In this document: one piece after another, positions 25,770 to 34,745 of the stretch
Layout: every line of letters begins with the position of its first letter
How positions within the stretch are numbered: position 1 is the stretch's first letter
Source of the DNA: Acidobacteriaceae bacterium
GTDB taxonomy: Bacteria; Acidobacteriota; Terriglobia; Terriglobales; Acidobacteriaceae
Reading direction: 5' to 3'
NCBI GenBank assembly: GCA_025356095.1
Contig: JANXUR010000075.1
Span: 54,351-118,350 of the forward strand
DNA length: 64,000 nt
Notes under the pieces: model-generated
Seen by the model: the letters and a program-made list of their open reading frames with translations, nothing else
Database searches by the model: none
Told to the model about the DNA's origin: nothing
Made by a program: the position numbers and the translations under genes

Positions 25770-27050
25770 TTACTTCTTGTGATGAACCGGCGGCTTCGCG
25801 GCAGGAGCTTCCTTGTGCGCGGCCAACAGAGTGCCCTTGTCCATCGTCATCATGAACGCAGGAGTCGCTACATACGACACCGGAGAGCCGCCAAAGGGGA
25901 TCGTATCGCCCACCTTAGGCATCAGCTTGGCCGGAATCTTCTCGGTCATCGTCAGGGTCACGTCCGCCTTGCTGGCGTCAATGTCGTCGCCGCTGGCAGC
26001 CAAGGTCAACTGGTCTGCTGTCACGGTGATTACCTTGCCGGTTAGCTGGAAGGATCCGCCCTTGATGGCATCCCAAATCTTGGTCTTCTGGGCATCCGTG
26101 CCATCGGTCAAGGCAAACTGCCACAGAGCGAAGTCCCACTCCTTGGGATCCTTCTTCAGGAAGTCATTGACCTGATCTGCGGGCGAAGGCGGCGGCGGCG
26201 CGGCAGCGATGGTGAAGCCTGCCGGAGGAGCGTTGTTGGCCGCAGCGTCGGCCTGCACCTTATCCCAGCCATCGTCCCCACCGTGGAACTTCTTATAGCG
26301 GCGGGCAGCGTAGTCGCCCACCGACTTCTTTTGTGCGGGCGTCTGCGCCAAACTCACCGCGCGAGCGATGTAGAACAGGCCATTCACGTCATCCGCAGGC
26401 TTGTTCGAGACCAACGCGATGCCGTACTGGTAGACGTTCTGCAAATCCTTCGGATTCGCGTCCACAGCAGCTTTCAAATAGGGGATCGCGGTCGGGTAAT
26501 CCTTCAACTGGAAGGCCGAGCCGCCAGCGATGCCGTTCAGCGCGTCGGTAAAGGCCTTCTTCTGATTCACAAAGTCGGCGTCCGAAACGCCATCCGGCTT
26601 TGCCATCACGCCAACCCCAGAAAGGCCCTGCCGAGCATACTTCGACGCATCTGCAAAATTCTTATCGGGATCGGTCTTCTGCAAGCCCGCCTGATACTTG
26701 AAGTATGCGGTTACTACGTTGCCACGAACGTTGTTGGGGAAGGCATCGGCCAGACGCTGCGCCACTTCGGCTAGCTTGGCACCATTCTGCGCCTGCTGGT
26801 ATGCACCCAGTAACGACTCCAACGCATCTTCCTTCACCACGCTGTTGGGGTACTGGGTAAAAAACGACTCCAGACCGCTCGCCTTGGAGGCGGGATCCGC
26901 CTGTTTGACGGCGTTGTCGTAAGCGTTAAACTCGGCCGGGTCTTTGATGGTTTTGGTTGCGGGTGCGGCCGGCGCAGTTTGTGCTGCGCTCTGCCCTACT
27001 GCAAACATTGCGGCCAGAAACAGCGCAAGCGTGACAAGCGTCTTCTTCAT
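25770..27050 (-). CDS. Secreted TPR-like protein of unknown function
   Basis: The 426-aa product has a signal peptide (MKKTLVTLALFLAAMFAVGQSAAQ) and helical repeats in its N-terminal two thirds, such as DALESLLGAYQQAQ and YPTAIPYLKAAVDANPKDLQ (TPR-like). A Pro-rich linker (APPPPSPAD) leads to a C-terminal beta-rich domain with SFQLTGKVITVTADQLTL. The tail is PPVHHKK. GGAG lies 11 nt before the ATG. Such proteins are frequent in Acidobacteria; no specific role can be given. Confidence 0.75.
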   Translation of the reverse strand: MKKTLVTLALFLAAMFAVGQSAAQTAPAAPATKTIKDPAEFNAYDNAVKQADPASKASGLESFFTQYPNSVVKEDALESLLGAYQQAQNGAKLAEVAQRLADAFPNNVRGNVVTAYFKYQAGLQKTDPDKNFADASKYARQGLSGVGVMAKPDGVSDADFVNQKKAFTDALNGIAGGSAFQLKDYPTAIPYLKAAVDANPKDLQNVYQYGIALVSNKPADDVNGLFYIARAVSLAQTPAQKKSVGDYAARRYKKFHGGDDGWDKVQADAAANNAPPAGFTIAAAPPPPSPADQVNDFLKKDPKEWDFALWQFALTDGTDAQKTKIWDAIKGGSFQLTGKVITVTADQLTLAASGDDIDASKADVTLTMTEKIPAKLMPKVGDTIPFGGSPVSYVATPAFMMTMDKGTLLAAHKEAPAAKPPVHHKK

Positions 27051-27386
27051 TCGGTTATGCTCCTAAAATTCTCGGGAAAGCTCGCGATGCCGGTTCGTTC
27101 CCGCGCAGTGCCAACCTACAGCATTGCCCGTGACTTGCGACCGCATGATCGGGCCGGAAAGACAACAGAACGCTTATACCATCCCTCACCTTCCCTGAGA
27201 AAGGCCGTTCTTTTGTTCATCCACCAGTTCCGAGGATTATAAGGATGCCCCTCGGAGATGGCAAGCTGTTCCGTCACAAAACGCTTCCCTAAGAGCTTTG
27301 CAAGCCTCTTACGCACTATGATGCAGACAGTCAGGTTGCAAGATGTAAGACCCCAGAATATGGCAAAAGGTTCCCGAGGAAATCGA
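27051..27386. other. Divergent intergenic region
   Basis: This 336-bp stretch carries the ribosome-binding site for the secreted TPR-like gene and an unassigned leader for the SDR gene. In-frame ATGs at 27321 and 27360 precede the chosen SDR start. No gene, RNA or strong palindrome is recognised. Confidence 0.45.
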
Positions 27387-28145
27387 ATGATGCAAGAAGC
27401 AGCAACACCTCCCCTCTTGACTCCTCTCTTAACTCCTCTCTTGACCGGTCGAGTCGCAGTGATTACGGGCGCAGGCAGCGGTATTGGCGCAGCCATCGCC
27501 CGCCAATTGGCCGCCTTCGGTGCCACGGCGGTGCTTTGCGGACGACGCATGGCACCGCTCGAGCGCGTGGCAGCAGAGATCGGTGCAGCGGGCGGGTCGG
27601 CATGTGCCATGGCGTGCGATGTTGCCGACCTTGCCTCGGTGGAAGCGTTGGCAGCCGAAGTGACCCGGCGTTTTGCCACGTGCAACATCTTGGTGAACAA
27701 CGCGGGCATTGGCGTACTCGGTGCCAGGCTGCATGAGTTGACTGCGGAGGACTGGGATCGCACACTGAACACCAATCTGCGCGGCGTTTTCTACTGCATG
27801 AAGGCCTTTACCTCCCTCCTGCTGGCGGCGGGTGGCGGCGACATCATCAACATCTCTTCCGTAGCTGGCAAAAACCCTCTGCCCAACGGTGCCGCCTATG
27901 CGGCTTCCAAGTGGGGACTCAACGGACTCAGCTACTCCGCCGCCGAGGAACTGCGGGAGCATGGCATTCGGGTTTCAGTAGTTTGCCCGGCATCCACCGA
28001 AACCGACTTTAGTCCCCACGGCGGCAAGGACACAGCCAAGATGTTGCAGCCGGAAGATGTGGCCCATGTGGTGGCCATGTTGGTCACGCAGGCGCCGCGC
28101 TCGTTTATTAGTGACGTTGTCATTCGCCCGCTTAGGAAGCCCTAG
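27387..28145 (+). CDS. Short-chain dehydrogenase/reductase
   Basis: The 252-aa NAD(P)-dependent oxidoreductase has TGAGSGIG (cofactor binding), NNAGIGV, catalytic Ser in NISSVAG and YAASK (Y-x3-K). C-RR after the second strand (CGRRM) suggests NADP preference. The N-terminus carries LLTPLLTPLLT, made by a 12-bp repeat. Start ATG 27387 (or ATG 27390) is favoured by GAGGA at 27376-27380. The substrate is unknown. Confidence 0.9.
   Translation: MMQEAATPPLLTPLLTPLLTGRVAVITGAGSGIGAAIARQLAAFGATAVLCGRRMAPLERVAAEIGAAGGSACAMACDVADLASVEALAAEVTRRFATCNILVNNAGIGVLGARLHELTAEDWDRTLNTNLRGVFYCMKAFTSLLLAAGGGDIINISSVAGKNPLPNGAAYAASKWGLNGLSYSAAEELREHGIRVSVVCPASTETDFSPHGGKDTAKMLQPEDVAHVVAMLVTQAPRSFISDVVIRPLRKP
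27411..27446 (+). repeat. 12-bp tandem repeat, 3 units, in the SDR gene
   Basis: Units C(C/T)C(C/T)TCTTGACT encode LLTP just before the Rossmann fold. Reading frame is kept. Confidence 0.9.
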
Positions 28146-28216
28146 GGTAAACCCTGCATTGAATACCCCTCCCGCCGGTGCTACCATCGCAATTAGTTAG
28201 TATTTTGGAGGGTTTT

Positions 28217-28534
28217 ATGGCAGACAATAGTGGTGGCAATCTGTTGTGGTTTCTGGCCGGACTAGGCATTGGCGCTGTCGCGGGCGTGCTCTATGCTCCC
28301 CGGGCGGGCGAAGAGACGCGTTCCGCGCTGCGCGATCGCGCCGTCCAAGGTCGTGATTTGGTGTCGGAAAAGGCTCGTGTGACCCGCGAACAGGCATCGG
28401 ATTGGGTGGACAAGGGCCGCGACACACTCAACGACCAACGCGACCGCATTCGCACTGCGGTGGAAACTGGCTTCCAGAAGTACCGGACAGCTACGGCAGT
28501 CGAAGAGCAGGAAGATGTCGCGCCCGGCGTCTAA
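28217..28534 (+). CDS. YtxH domain protein
   Basis: The 105-aa product has an N-terminal membrane segment (LLWFLAGLGIGAVAGVLYAP) followed by RAGEETRSALRDRA, the YtxH signature, and an amphipathic helical tail. Family members are linked to general stress in Firmicutes; the molecular role is unclear. GGAGGG lies 7 nt before the ATG. The gene precedes the DUF948-like gene by 124 bp in the same direction. Confidence 0.88.
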   Translation: MADNSGGNLLWFLAGLGIGAVAGVLYAPRAGEETRSALRDRAVQGRDLVSEKARVTREQASDWVDKGRDTLNDQRDRIRTAVETGFQKYRTATAVEEQEDVAPGV

Positions 28535-28658
28535 GGTGGCAGGTAGATTGTAGCGACGCAATTGGTAGGGAAGCAGGCGGGGACGCTGCCCAGCGTTCCC
28601 GATCACACGTGCAGCTGGCGCTCCCGAAGCTGGCGCGCGAAGGGGACTTCTGAACTCC

Positions 28659-29186
28659 ATGAACTCATTGAGCCCACTCGACCAGTGGATGGTGCTATTC
28701 GACTTCGCGGTCGCCGTCGCAGTCATTTTGCAGATGCTGATTCTGCTTGGACTGTTCCTCGCCGTGCGCAAGGCTCTGGGGCAAATGCAGGTTCTGACCC
28801 AGGAAGTACGCGATAAAGCGCTGCCCGCGCTGGAGTCAGCCCATTCGCTTCTAACGGATTCGCGGCCAAAAATTGACGTGATTCTGGAACACGCCACCAA
28901 GACGACCGAACTTGCGCGGCTCAATATGGCCAAGCTGGATGATTCCATGGACGACTTGCTCAGCCGCACCCGCAAGCAGATCATCCGCACCGATGCGCTG
29001 GTGACCACCACGCTCGACCGCGTGGAACAGACGACGGAGATTGTGCAGCGCACTGTGGTGTCGCCTGTACGAAAGATTGGTGCGATTGTCGAAGGCGTAA
29101 CGGCGGGGATCGAACACTTTCTCGGCAAGCGCCGCAGCCCGCGCAATGGCAAAGGTGCGGGGCCGCACGATGACTTATTTATTTAG
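28659..29186 (+). CDS. DUF948-like membrane protein
   Basis: The 175-aa protein has one N-terminal membrane helix (about residues 14-38) and a long helical soluble part with LTQEVRDKALPALESAHSLL and repeated T/V heptads, as in DUF948 proteins that often sit next to YtxH proteins. Its pairing with the upstream YtxH gene suggests a shared envelope-stress role (inference). The stop codon lies within the first unit of a 13-bp repeat. Confidence 0.75.
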   Translation: MNSLSPLDQWMVLFDFAVAVAVILQMLILLGLFLAVRKALGQMQVLTQEVRDKALPALESAHSLLTDSRPKIDVILEHATKTTELARLNMAKLDDSMDDLLSRTRKQIIRTDALVTTTLDRVEQTTEIVQRTVVSPVRKIGAIVEGVTAGIEHFLGKRRSPRNGKGAGPHDDLFI

Positions 29187-29266
29187 CTGGTTTATTTAGC
29201 TGGTTTATTTAACTTGTTTATTTAACTTGTTTATTTAGCTGGTTTATCCAGCTTGTTTATTCAGCT
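29178..29266. repeat. 13-bp tandem repeat, 7 units, across a stop codon
   Basis: Units TTTATTTAGCTGG, with AACTTG and CCAGCTTG variants, repeat every 13 bp and fill the whole gap between the DUF948-like gene and mnmA. The TAG stop (29184-29186) is in the first unit. The array is very AT-rich compared with its surroundings. Confidence 0.95.
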
Positions 29267-29270
29267 TTCG

Positions 29271-30398
29271 CTATCCGATCCAGCCGCCGCCTGCCACCAC
29301 CTCGTCGCGATAAAACACCGCAGCTTGCCCCGGCGTAATCGCGCGCTGCGGCTGGTCAAAAATCACCCGCACTTCCCTTGGGCTCGTGGACTCAATTGTC
29401 GCTGGAGCAGGCTCATGGCGATGACGAATCTTCACTTCGGCGCGAATCGTCTCCCCCGCCGCCAGCCCCGCAATCGCAATCCAGTTGACCTTACGCACCA
29501 ACATTTCGCGGCTGAGCAACTCTTCGTCGCGCCCCACCACCACGCGATGCGACTCGGGATGAATCTGCAATACGTACATCGGCTCACCAGTGGCCACGCC
29601 TAACCCCTTGCGCTGCCCCACGGTAAAGTTATGGATGCCCCCATGCTCGGCAATCACTTCTCCCTCGGCCGTCACCAGTTCTCCTGCAGTATCTGGCAGC
29701 TTCTGCGACTGCTCATCCAGATAAGCCTCGATAAACCGCTTGTAATCGTTGCCGGGGACGAAGCATATCTCCTGCGAATCGGGCTTTTCGGCGAGCGCCA
29801 GCCCCGCTTGCCGGGCGCGCTCGCGCACTTCGGGCTTGGTCAGGTGACCCAGCGGAAACATCGTCCGCGAAAGTTGCTCCTGCGTCAGGCCAAACAAGAA
29901 ATATGTTTGATCCTTCGCACGATCTGTGGGCCGCTTCAGCAGCCAGCGTCCACTCGTTTCATCAAACTCATTGCGCGCATAGTGGCCGGTGGCAATCCAG
30001 TCGGAGCCCACTTGCCGCGCCGTCGTCAAAAACTGATCGAATTTAATGTGGTCATTGCACAAGCTGCATGGAATCGGCGTTCGCCCGGCGAGATACTCCG
30101 CCACAAACGGCTTCACTACGTCGCGCTCAAAGCGGTCTTCGTGGTTCACCACATAGTACGGAATGCCAATTTGCCGCGCCACCGCCCGCGCATCATATAC
30201 GTCATCCAGCGAGCAGCACCGCCCCGCGACCGACTCGGGCATCCCTTCCTTGCCCGAGAGTCGCCGCTGATTCCACAACTGCATCGTCAAACCAATGACG
30301 TTGTGCCCCTCGGCATGGAGCATCGCTGCCACAGCAGACGAGTCCACCCCGCCCGACATGGCGACCGCGATGTTGCGAGTTGTGGAGAGGCGAGTCAT
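29271..30398 (-). CDS. mnmA: tRNA 2-thiouridylase MnmA
   Basis: MnmA puts sulfur on U34 of tRNAs for Lys, Glu and Gln. The 375-aa product has the PP-loop AMSGGVDSSAVA (12-23), the catalytic-site cysteines in IPCSLCN (~112) and SQEICFV (~207), and GHYAR. It lies downstream of a cysteine desulfurase gene, its sulfur donor. The gap of 119 bp between them holds no terminator that I can see. Confidence 0.96.
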   Translation of the reverse strand: MTRLSTTRNIAVAMSGGVDSSAVAAMLHAEGHNVIGLTMQLWNQRRLSGKEGMPESVAGRCCSLDDVYDARAVARQIGIPYYVVNHEDRFERDVVKPFVAEYLAGRTPIPCSLCNDHIKFDQFLTTARQVGSDWIATGHYARNEFDETSGRWLLKRPTDRAKDQTYFLFGLTQEQLSRTMFPLGHLTKPEVRERARQAGLALAEKPDSQEICFVPGNDYKRFIEAYLDEQSQKLPDTAGELVTAEGEVIAEHGGIHNFTVGQRKGLGVATGEPMYVLQIHPESHRVVVGRDEELLSREMLVRKVNWIAIAGLAAGETIRAEVKIRHRHEPAPATIESTSPREVRVIFDQPQRAITPGQAAVFYRDEVVAGGGWIG

Positions 30399-30517
30399 CT
30401 GTTACCAGCTTCAGGTTTCGAGGTTTCGGGTTGAATGCTTAACCAAAATGATTATTGCCTCAACTTCATTTGCTGCACTTTGCAAGATGAGGCTGGGTTC
30501 TTTGGAAACCGCCAAAT

Positions 30518-31714
30518 TTACTGCGCCACCGCCCGCCTCCACGTCGGCGAAATCTCTCGGAGCCGCGCGACAGTCTGCGGAATCAACTCCAGCGCGAAAT
30601 CCACTTCCTCATCTGTATTCTGCTTGCCCAGACTCAGCCGCACGCTGCCGCGCGCGCGTTCGCCGCCCAGGCGCATCGCCGTTAGCACATGCGACGGCTC
30701 AATGGCGCCCGAACTGCACGCCGCGCCGGTCGAACACGCCAGTCCCTTCAGGTCCAGCGCAATGATTAGCGGCTCACCCTCAATGTGATCAAAATAAAGA
30801 TTCGTGGTGTTCGGCACCCGCGGCACGTGATTAGTGATCGTGCAAGCAACACCGCCGCCATTTACGCCAGATGCTTCCACTTGCGCCAAAATCCCCTGCT
30901 CCAGCCGGTCGCGCATCGCGGCCAGCCGCGCATCTTCGCCGCGCGTCAACCCCGCGTGAGCCACTTCCGCCGCCTTGCCTAGCGCCACAATCCCCGGAGT
31001 ATTCTCCGTACCCGCGCGCCGCGAGCGCTCATGCCGCCCGCCATAAAACAGCGGCTGCAGCTTCGTCCCCTTGCGCACGTAGAGCGCGCCCACGCCCTGC
31101 GGCGCGTGCACTTTGTGGCCAGAGATACTTAGCAGGCTCACGCCCAATGCGCGCACATCGAGCGGCACCTTGCCCGCTCCCTGCACGGCGTCGGTATGGA
31201 ACTCCACACCGGCCCCGGCTGCAATCTCGCCAATTTCCGCGATGGGCTGAATCACGCCCGTTTCATTGTTCGCCAGCATTACGCTGATTAGCCGCGTGTT
31301 CGGACGCAACGCCCGCCGAATATCCTCCGGGTCAACCCGTCCGCATCCATCCACCGGAACAAATGTGACCTCTCCACCCTGAGCGCCCATCTCGCGCCAA
31401 CGCTCTGCCGCAAGCAGCACCGCATGATGTTCCACCGTGGTCGTAATCAGGTGGTCGCCAGCTTTAAGTATCCCGAACAACGCCAGGTTGTCGCCCTCGG
31501 TGCCGCCGCTGGTAAATACAACCTCCGCCGGTCGGCAGCCAAACAGCTTCGCTACAGACTCCCGCGCCGCTTCCACCGCCGCCCGCGCCTCCTGCCCATG
31601 ATGGTGAATGGACGACGCATTGCCGACGTTCGACTCCAGCCACGGCCGCATCGCCACAAACACCTCTGGCAGCAGCGGCGTGGTGGCATTGTTGTCGAAG
31701 TATATGCGTCGCAT
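30518..31714 (-). CDS. Cysteine desulfurase, NifS/IscS type
   Basis: This PLP enzyme takes sulfur from cysteine. The 398-aa product has YFDNNATTPL, TSGGTEGDN, the PLP lysine in SGHKVHAP (~198) and the catalytic cysteine loop CSTGAACSSG (~325), placing it in the IscS/NifS group. With mnmA next to it, a main role in tRNA thiolation is likely. No iscU, nif or suf gene is present. ATG 31714 begins the conserved sequence; TTG 31726 is also in frame. Confidence 0.94.
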   Translation of the reverse strand: MRRIYFDNNATTPLLPEVFVAMRPWLESNVGNASSIHHHGQEARAAVEAARESVAKLFGCRPAEVVFTSGGTEGDNLALFGILKAGDHLITTTVEHHAVLLAAERWREMGAQGGEVTFVPVDGCGRVDPEDIRRALRPNTRLISVMLANNETGVIQPIAEIGEIAAGAGVEFHTDAVQGAGKVPLDVRALGVSLLSISGHKVHAPQGVGALYVRKGTKLQPLFYGGRHERSRRAGTENTPGIVALGKAAEVAHAGLTRGEDARLAAMRDRLEQGILAQVEASGVNGGGVACTITNHVPRVPNTTNLYFDHIEGEPLIIALDLKGLACSTGAACSSGAIEPSHVLTAMRLGGERARGSVRLSLGKQNTDEEVDFALELIPQTVARLREISPTWRRAVAQ

Positions 31715-31858
31715 AGGCGGAATCAATCCCTAGGTAGATTCTACGGGAAGGCGCAAGAACGCAAAGACCTAAACCGCAGGAGCGGCGCAGCCGAAACGAC
31801 AACGGGCACCCCAAGGGCACCCGTCTCACTAATCTGAAAACTGGCAACTGGCAACTTC

Positions 31859-32995
31859 TTATCTCGTGGCCATCTCCGGGTACGGTGCCGGATGCACCGG
31901 GCCCGTGTAGTCCGCGCGGGGACGGATAAGCCGGTTATCGTCCAGTTGCTCAATCACGTGCGCCGCCCAACCCGCAATCCGCGAAAGCGCGAAGATCGGC
32001 GTAAACAGATCAATATCCAGCCCCAACATATGGTAGGTAGACGCCGAATAGAAATCCACATTCGCGTTCAGGTTCTTTTCCTGCTTCACGAATGCCTGAA
32101 TCCGGTTCGACCAGTCATACCACTTGGAGTCGCCCGTCGTCTTGCTGAGGCTCTCCGACATTTTTGCCAGATGCACGGCGCGCGGGTCCAACACCTTGTA
32201 CACGCGATGGCCCATGCCCGGTACCTTCTTCTTTTCGGCCAGCATGCCCTTGATCTTCTCCACCGGATCTTCACCGCTCTTGGCGATTTCCAGCAGCAGG
32301 CGCATCACATCTTCATTGGCACCGCCATGCAGAGGCCCTTTCAGTGCGCCAATCGCTGAAGTGATCGCTGCGTGCATATCCGAAAGGGTCGCCGCCGTTA
32401 CACGCGCGGCAAATGTGGAAGCGTTTAATTCGTGGTCGGCGTGAAGTATCAGCGCCAGATCAAGCGTCTTGGTCGCCGTCTCGCTCGGCTTTTCGCCGTT
32501 CAAAACCAGCAGAAAATTGCCCGCGTGGCTCAAGGATGGGTTCGGCTCCACCAGCTCTTTACCCTTGCGGATACGATCAAAATTGGCCACGATCAGCGCC
32601 ATTTGCGAGGTCAGGCGAATCGCCTTGCGCACATTGGCGTCGTGGTCACCCTTGATGGCATCGGGGTCGTACAGGCCCAGCATAGAGACGGCCGTGCGCA
32701 ACACGTCCATCGGCTTGGAGCTTGACGGCACCAGTCGAAGCAGGTCGTTGACCGCGCTCGGCAAACGCCGCTCGGCAGCCAGATCAGCGCTCAGTTGTGC
32801 CAGTTCGCTCGCCTTCGGAAAGCGCTCGTACCAGAGCAAATAGCAGACTTCCTCGAAATTCGACTTGACTGCCAGCTCGTTAATATCCACGCCACGATAG
32901 GCCAGAACGCCCGCCGCGCCGTCAATAAAGCAAATGCTGGATGTAGTCGCGACAATGCCTTCCAGGCCTTTAGGCGCTTGGCTTCCGCTCGACAT
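31859..32995 (-). CDS. gltA: Citrate synthase
   Basis: The 378-aa enzyme condenses acetyl-CoA and oxaloacetate. LHADHELNAST (~188), GMGHRVYKVLDPRA (~263) and SRIAGWAAHVIEQ (~341) hold the catalytic and substrate-binding residues. Length fits the short dimeric form, which includes 2-methylcitrate synthases, so propionyl-CoA use cannot be excluded. ATG 32995 is chosen because GTGAGG lies 6 nt upstream. Confidence 0.93.
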   Translation of the reverse strand: MSSGSQAPKGLEGIVATTSSICFIDGAAGVLAYRGVDINELAVKSNFEEVCYLLWYERFPKASELAQLSADLAAERRLPSAVNDLLRLVPSSSKPMDVLRTAVSMLGLYDPDAIKGDHDANVRKAIRLTSQMALIVANFDRIRKGKELVEPNPSLSHAGNFLLVLNGEKPSETATKTLDLALILHADHELNASTFAARVTAATLSDMHAAITSAIGALKGPLHGGANEDVMRLLLEIAKSGEDPVEKIKGMLAEKKKVPGMGHRVYKVLDPRAVHLAKMSESLSKTTGDSKWYDWSNRIQAFVKQEKNLNANVDFYSASTYHMLGLDIDLFTPIFALSRIAGWAAHVIEQLDDNRLIRPRADYTGPVHPAPYPEMATR

Positions 32996-33155
32996 ACCAT
33001 GCCTCACAGACTACTTAAGAATGATTTTGGGATTCACTGTTGCCGCCCGCACGGAAGGAAACTGCGTGGTGCTGCAACTCCCTGTTATACATGGAATGGC
33101 AGCAATTTTCCAGCACCAGCGTCACACCTGTTCGCCCTGCCCTACACCTGCGGTC

Positions 33156-33797
33156 TCAGCCGGAATACGCCTCCGTCACTGCCCGCTCTGCCAACGCCAC
33201 CGCTTTGTACTCCAATGCAGCCTTCATCCTGCGCTGGACGTACGTCAACAGCGCCATCGCCACAAACACCGAAGCAGCGGGACTCACCAAAAGCCCCAGC
33301 AACTGACCCGCAATATACACCAGCCCCAACTGCCACGATATCCCGGGCTTCGGCATACACCAGCCCAAAAACCGCCCCAACTCCAGCGGCCACTTGCAAA
33401 CCCAGTAGAAGTTGTAAAAAGGGATAAAGTGGAAACCAACTGCCCGGCGCGGCGTGACCGGATGCTGCCATCCCGGCGCTGCGCAAACCACCTGATGAAA
33501 GCGGTACACGCAGAAGTAGTAAAACACGCTTGCCCCCAACCCCATGATGACGAATAAAGACATCGCAAGCATCAATTCGGGGGGCGGATCCTTGGGCAAG
33601 TTCTCCGCGGTGACTCCCAGCCGTTGGATTGTGAATTGGTAGTACAGTTCGCTAGCCCAGACGGCTAGCGCAATCAGCACGCCCCAGCTCACGTCTGGCA
33701 GCCGCTTGACCAGCGCCGAGAAAGCCGCGCTCGACGAGCCGCTGGAAGTGTCAGAAGCACCAGACGAGGCCGCGAAATCGGGTGGTAATTCACGCAT
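33156..33797 (-). CDS. Four-helix membrane protein (DUF4328-like)
   Basis: The 213-aa protein has a Ser-rich cytoplasmic start and about four membrane helices (near residues 38-58, 75-97, 115-135, 150-180). HPVTPRRAVGFHFIPFYNFYWVCKWP resembles the DUF4328 core, written here in parts: RRAVGFHFIP then FYNFYWVCKW. Function unknown. A 12-bp repeat array lies just before its start. Confidence 0.65.
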   Translation of the reverse strand: MRELPPDFAASSGASDTSSGSSSAAFSALVKRLPDVSWGVLIALAVWASELYYQFTIQRLGVTAENLPKDPPPELMLAMSLFVIMGLGASVFYYFCVYRFHQVVCAAPGWQHPVTPRRAVGFHFIPFYNFYWVCKWPLELGRFLGWCMPKPGISWQLGLVYIAGQLLGLLVSPAASVFVAMALLTYVQRRMKAALEYKAVALAERAVTEAYSG

Positions 33798-33828
33798 GAC
33801 CTCTAGTTTACCGCGTTACGGCGAGAGG

Positions 33829-33864
33829 CTCATTGTGTGCCTCATTGTGTGCCTCATTGTGTGC
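33829..33864. repeat. 12-bp tandem repeat, 3 exact units, intergenic
   Basis: Three identical copies of CTCATTGTGTGC lie 32 bp upstream of the DUF4328-like gene and 28 bp downstream of the amidohydrolase gene. Confidence 0.95.
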
Positions 33865-33891
33865 CTCACTCCCGCCGCGACAGCCGAAATC

Positions 33892-34743
33892 TTAGATTGG
33901 CCAAATCTCCAGCGCCGTCCCTGAAAGAATGCTATGCTTGGCCGCGTCGCTCACCCGTAGCGCCCGGAAGTCGGCGATGTTTTCGGCAATGCCGCGAATG
34001 CCGGGCCCGGCCCAATCCGACCCGAAGAGCGATTTATGCGCAATCTCTTCCAGCCGCGGAAAATACTCCAGCAGCTTCTTCGGCGGAATACTACTGATGT
34101 CGAAGTACAGATTTGCGTGCCGCCGCAGCAGGAAGAACGCCGTCTCCATATACAGCGGCCGCCCACCATGCGCCATGATCAATTTCAGTTGCGGGTAGTC
34201 CACAGCAACATCGTCCAGAGGCATGGGGTCGGCAAACCTGTTGCGCGCCCCTGCGAAAACACTGGTTCCGGTGTGCACCATCACTGGCACACCCTCGGCT
34301 TCGCAGATGCGATAAATCGTCGCCAGCCCTTCGCCCGCTCGGCCGCCACTCCCATACTCATTCGCGGCAAACAACTGGTGCGGCGGATGAATCTTGATCA
34401 TCCGCGCCCCCATCGCCAGCACCGCGCGCAGGTCGCGCTCCACGTCGTCTGAATGCCGGGGATGCACACTCCCCGCCCACAACAGGCGCTTGGGAGATTG
34501 CGCGCAATAGTTTGCCAGCCACGGATTGATCTCCCGCCCGGTGCCCATCACCTCGGGCGCCACACAGCCGATCAGCGCTGCCCGTTCCACCCCGGCCGCG
34601 TCCAAATACGCCAGCAGCCGCGCAGGCGAAGCTGCCAGTTCGGCAATCCGGGCAAACTCCTCCGCAGACGCCGCCATCTTCGCGCGCACCTCCGCTCGAA
34701 ACATTTCCGGCGGCTGAATGTGAACGTGGCAGTCAGTGATCAT
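33892..34743 (-). CDS. Amidohydrolase-2 family metal-dependent hydrolase
   Basis: The 283-aa TIM-barrel protein has the metal-binding start DCHVHI, KIHPPHQ, VMVHTGTS, IMAHGGRP and FGSDWAG, a pattern of the amidohydrolase-2/decarboxylase group. It begins 2 nt after the stop of the DHDPS-family gene, so both are almost surely cotranscribed. Together they suggest breakdown of a carboxylate or lactone through an aldol-type step; the compound is unknown. Confidence 0.85.
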   Translation of the reverse strand: MITDCHVHIQPPEMFRAEVRAKMAASAEEFARIAELAASPARLLAYLDAAGVERAALIGCVAPEVMGTGREINPWLANYCAQSPKRLLWAGSVHPRHSDDVERDLRAVLAMGARMIKIHPPHQLFAANEYGSGGRAGEGLATIYRICEAEGVPVMVHTGTSVFAGARNRFADPMPLDDVAVDYPQLKLIMAHGGRPLYMETAFFLLRRHANLYFDISSIPPKKLLEYFPRLEEIAHKSLFGSDWAGPGIRGIAENIADFRALRVSDAAKHSILSGTALEIWPI

Positions 34744-34745
34744 AC

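Noticed and set aside
30518..31714. Nitrogen-fixation nifS
   Set aside because: The protein is of the NifS/IscS type, but its neighbour is mnmA and no nif genes are present; a tRNA thiolation role fits better.
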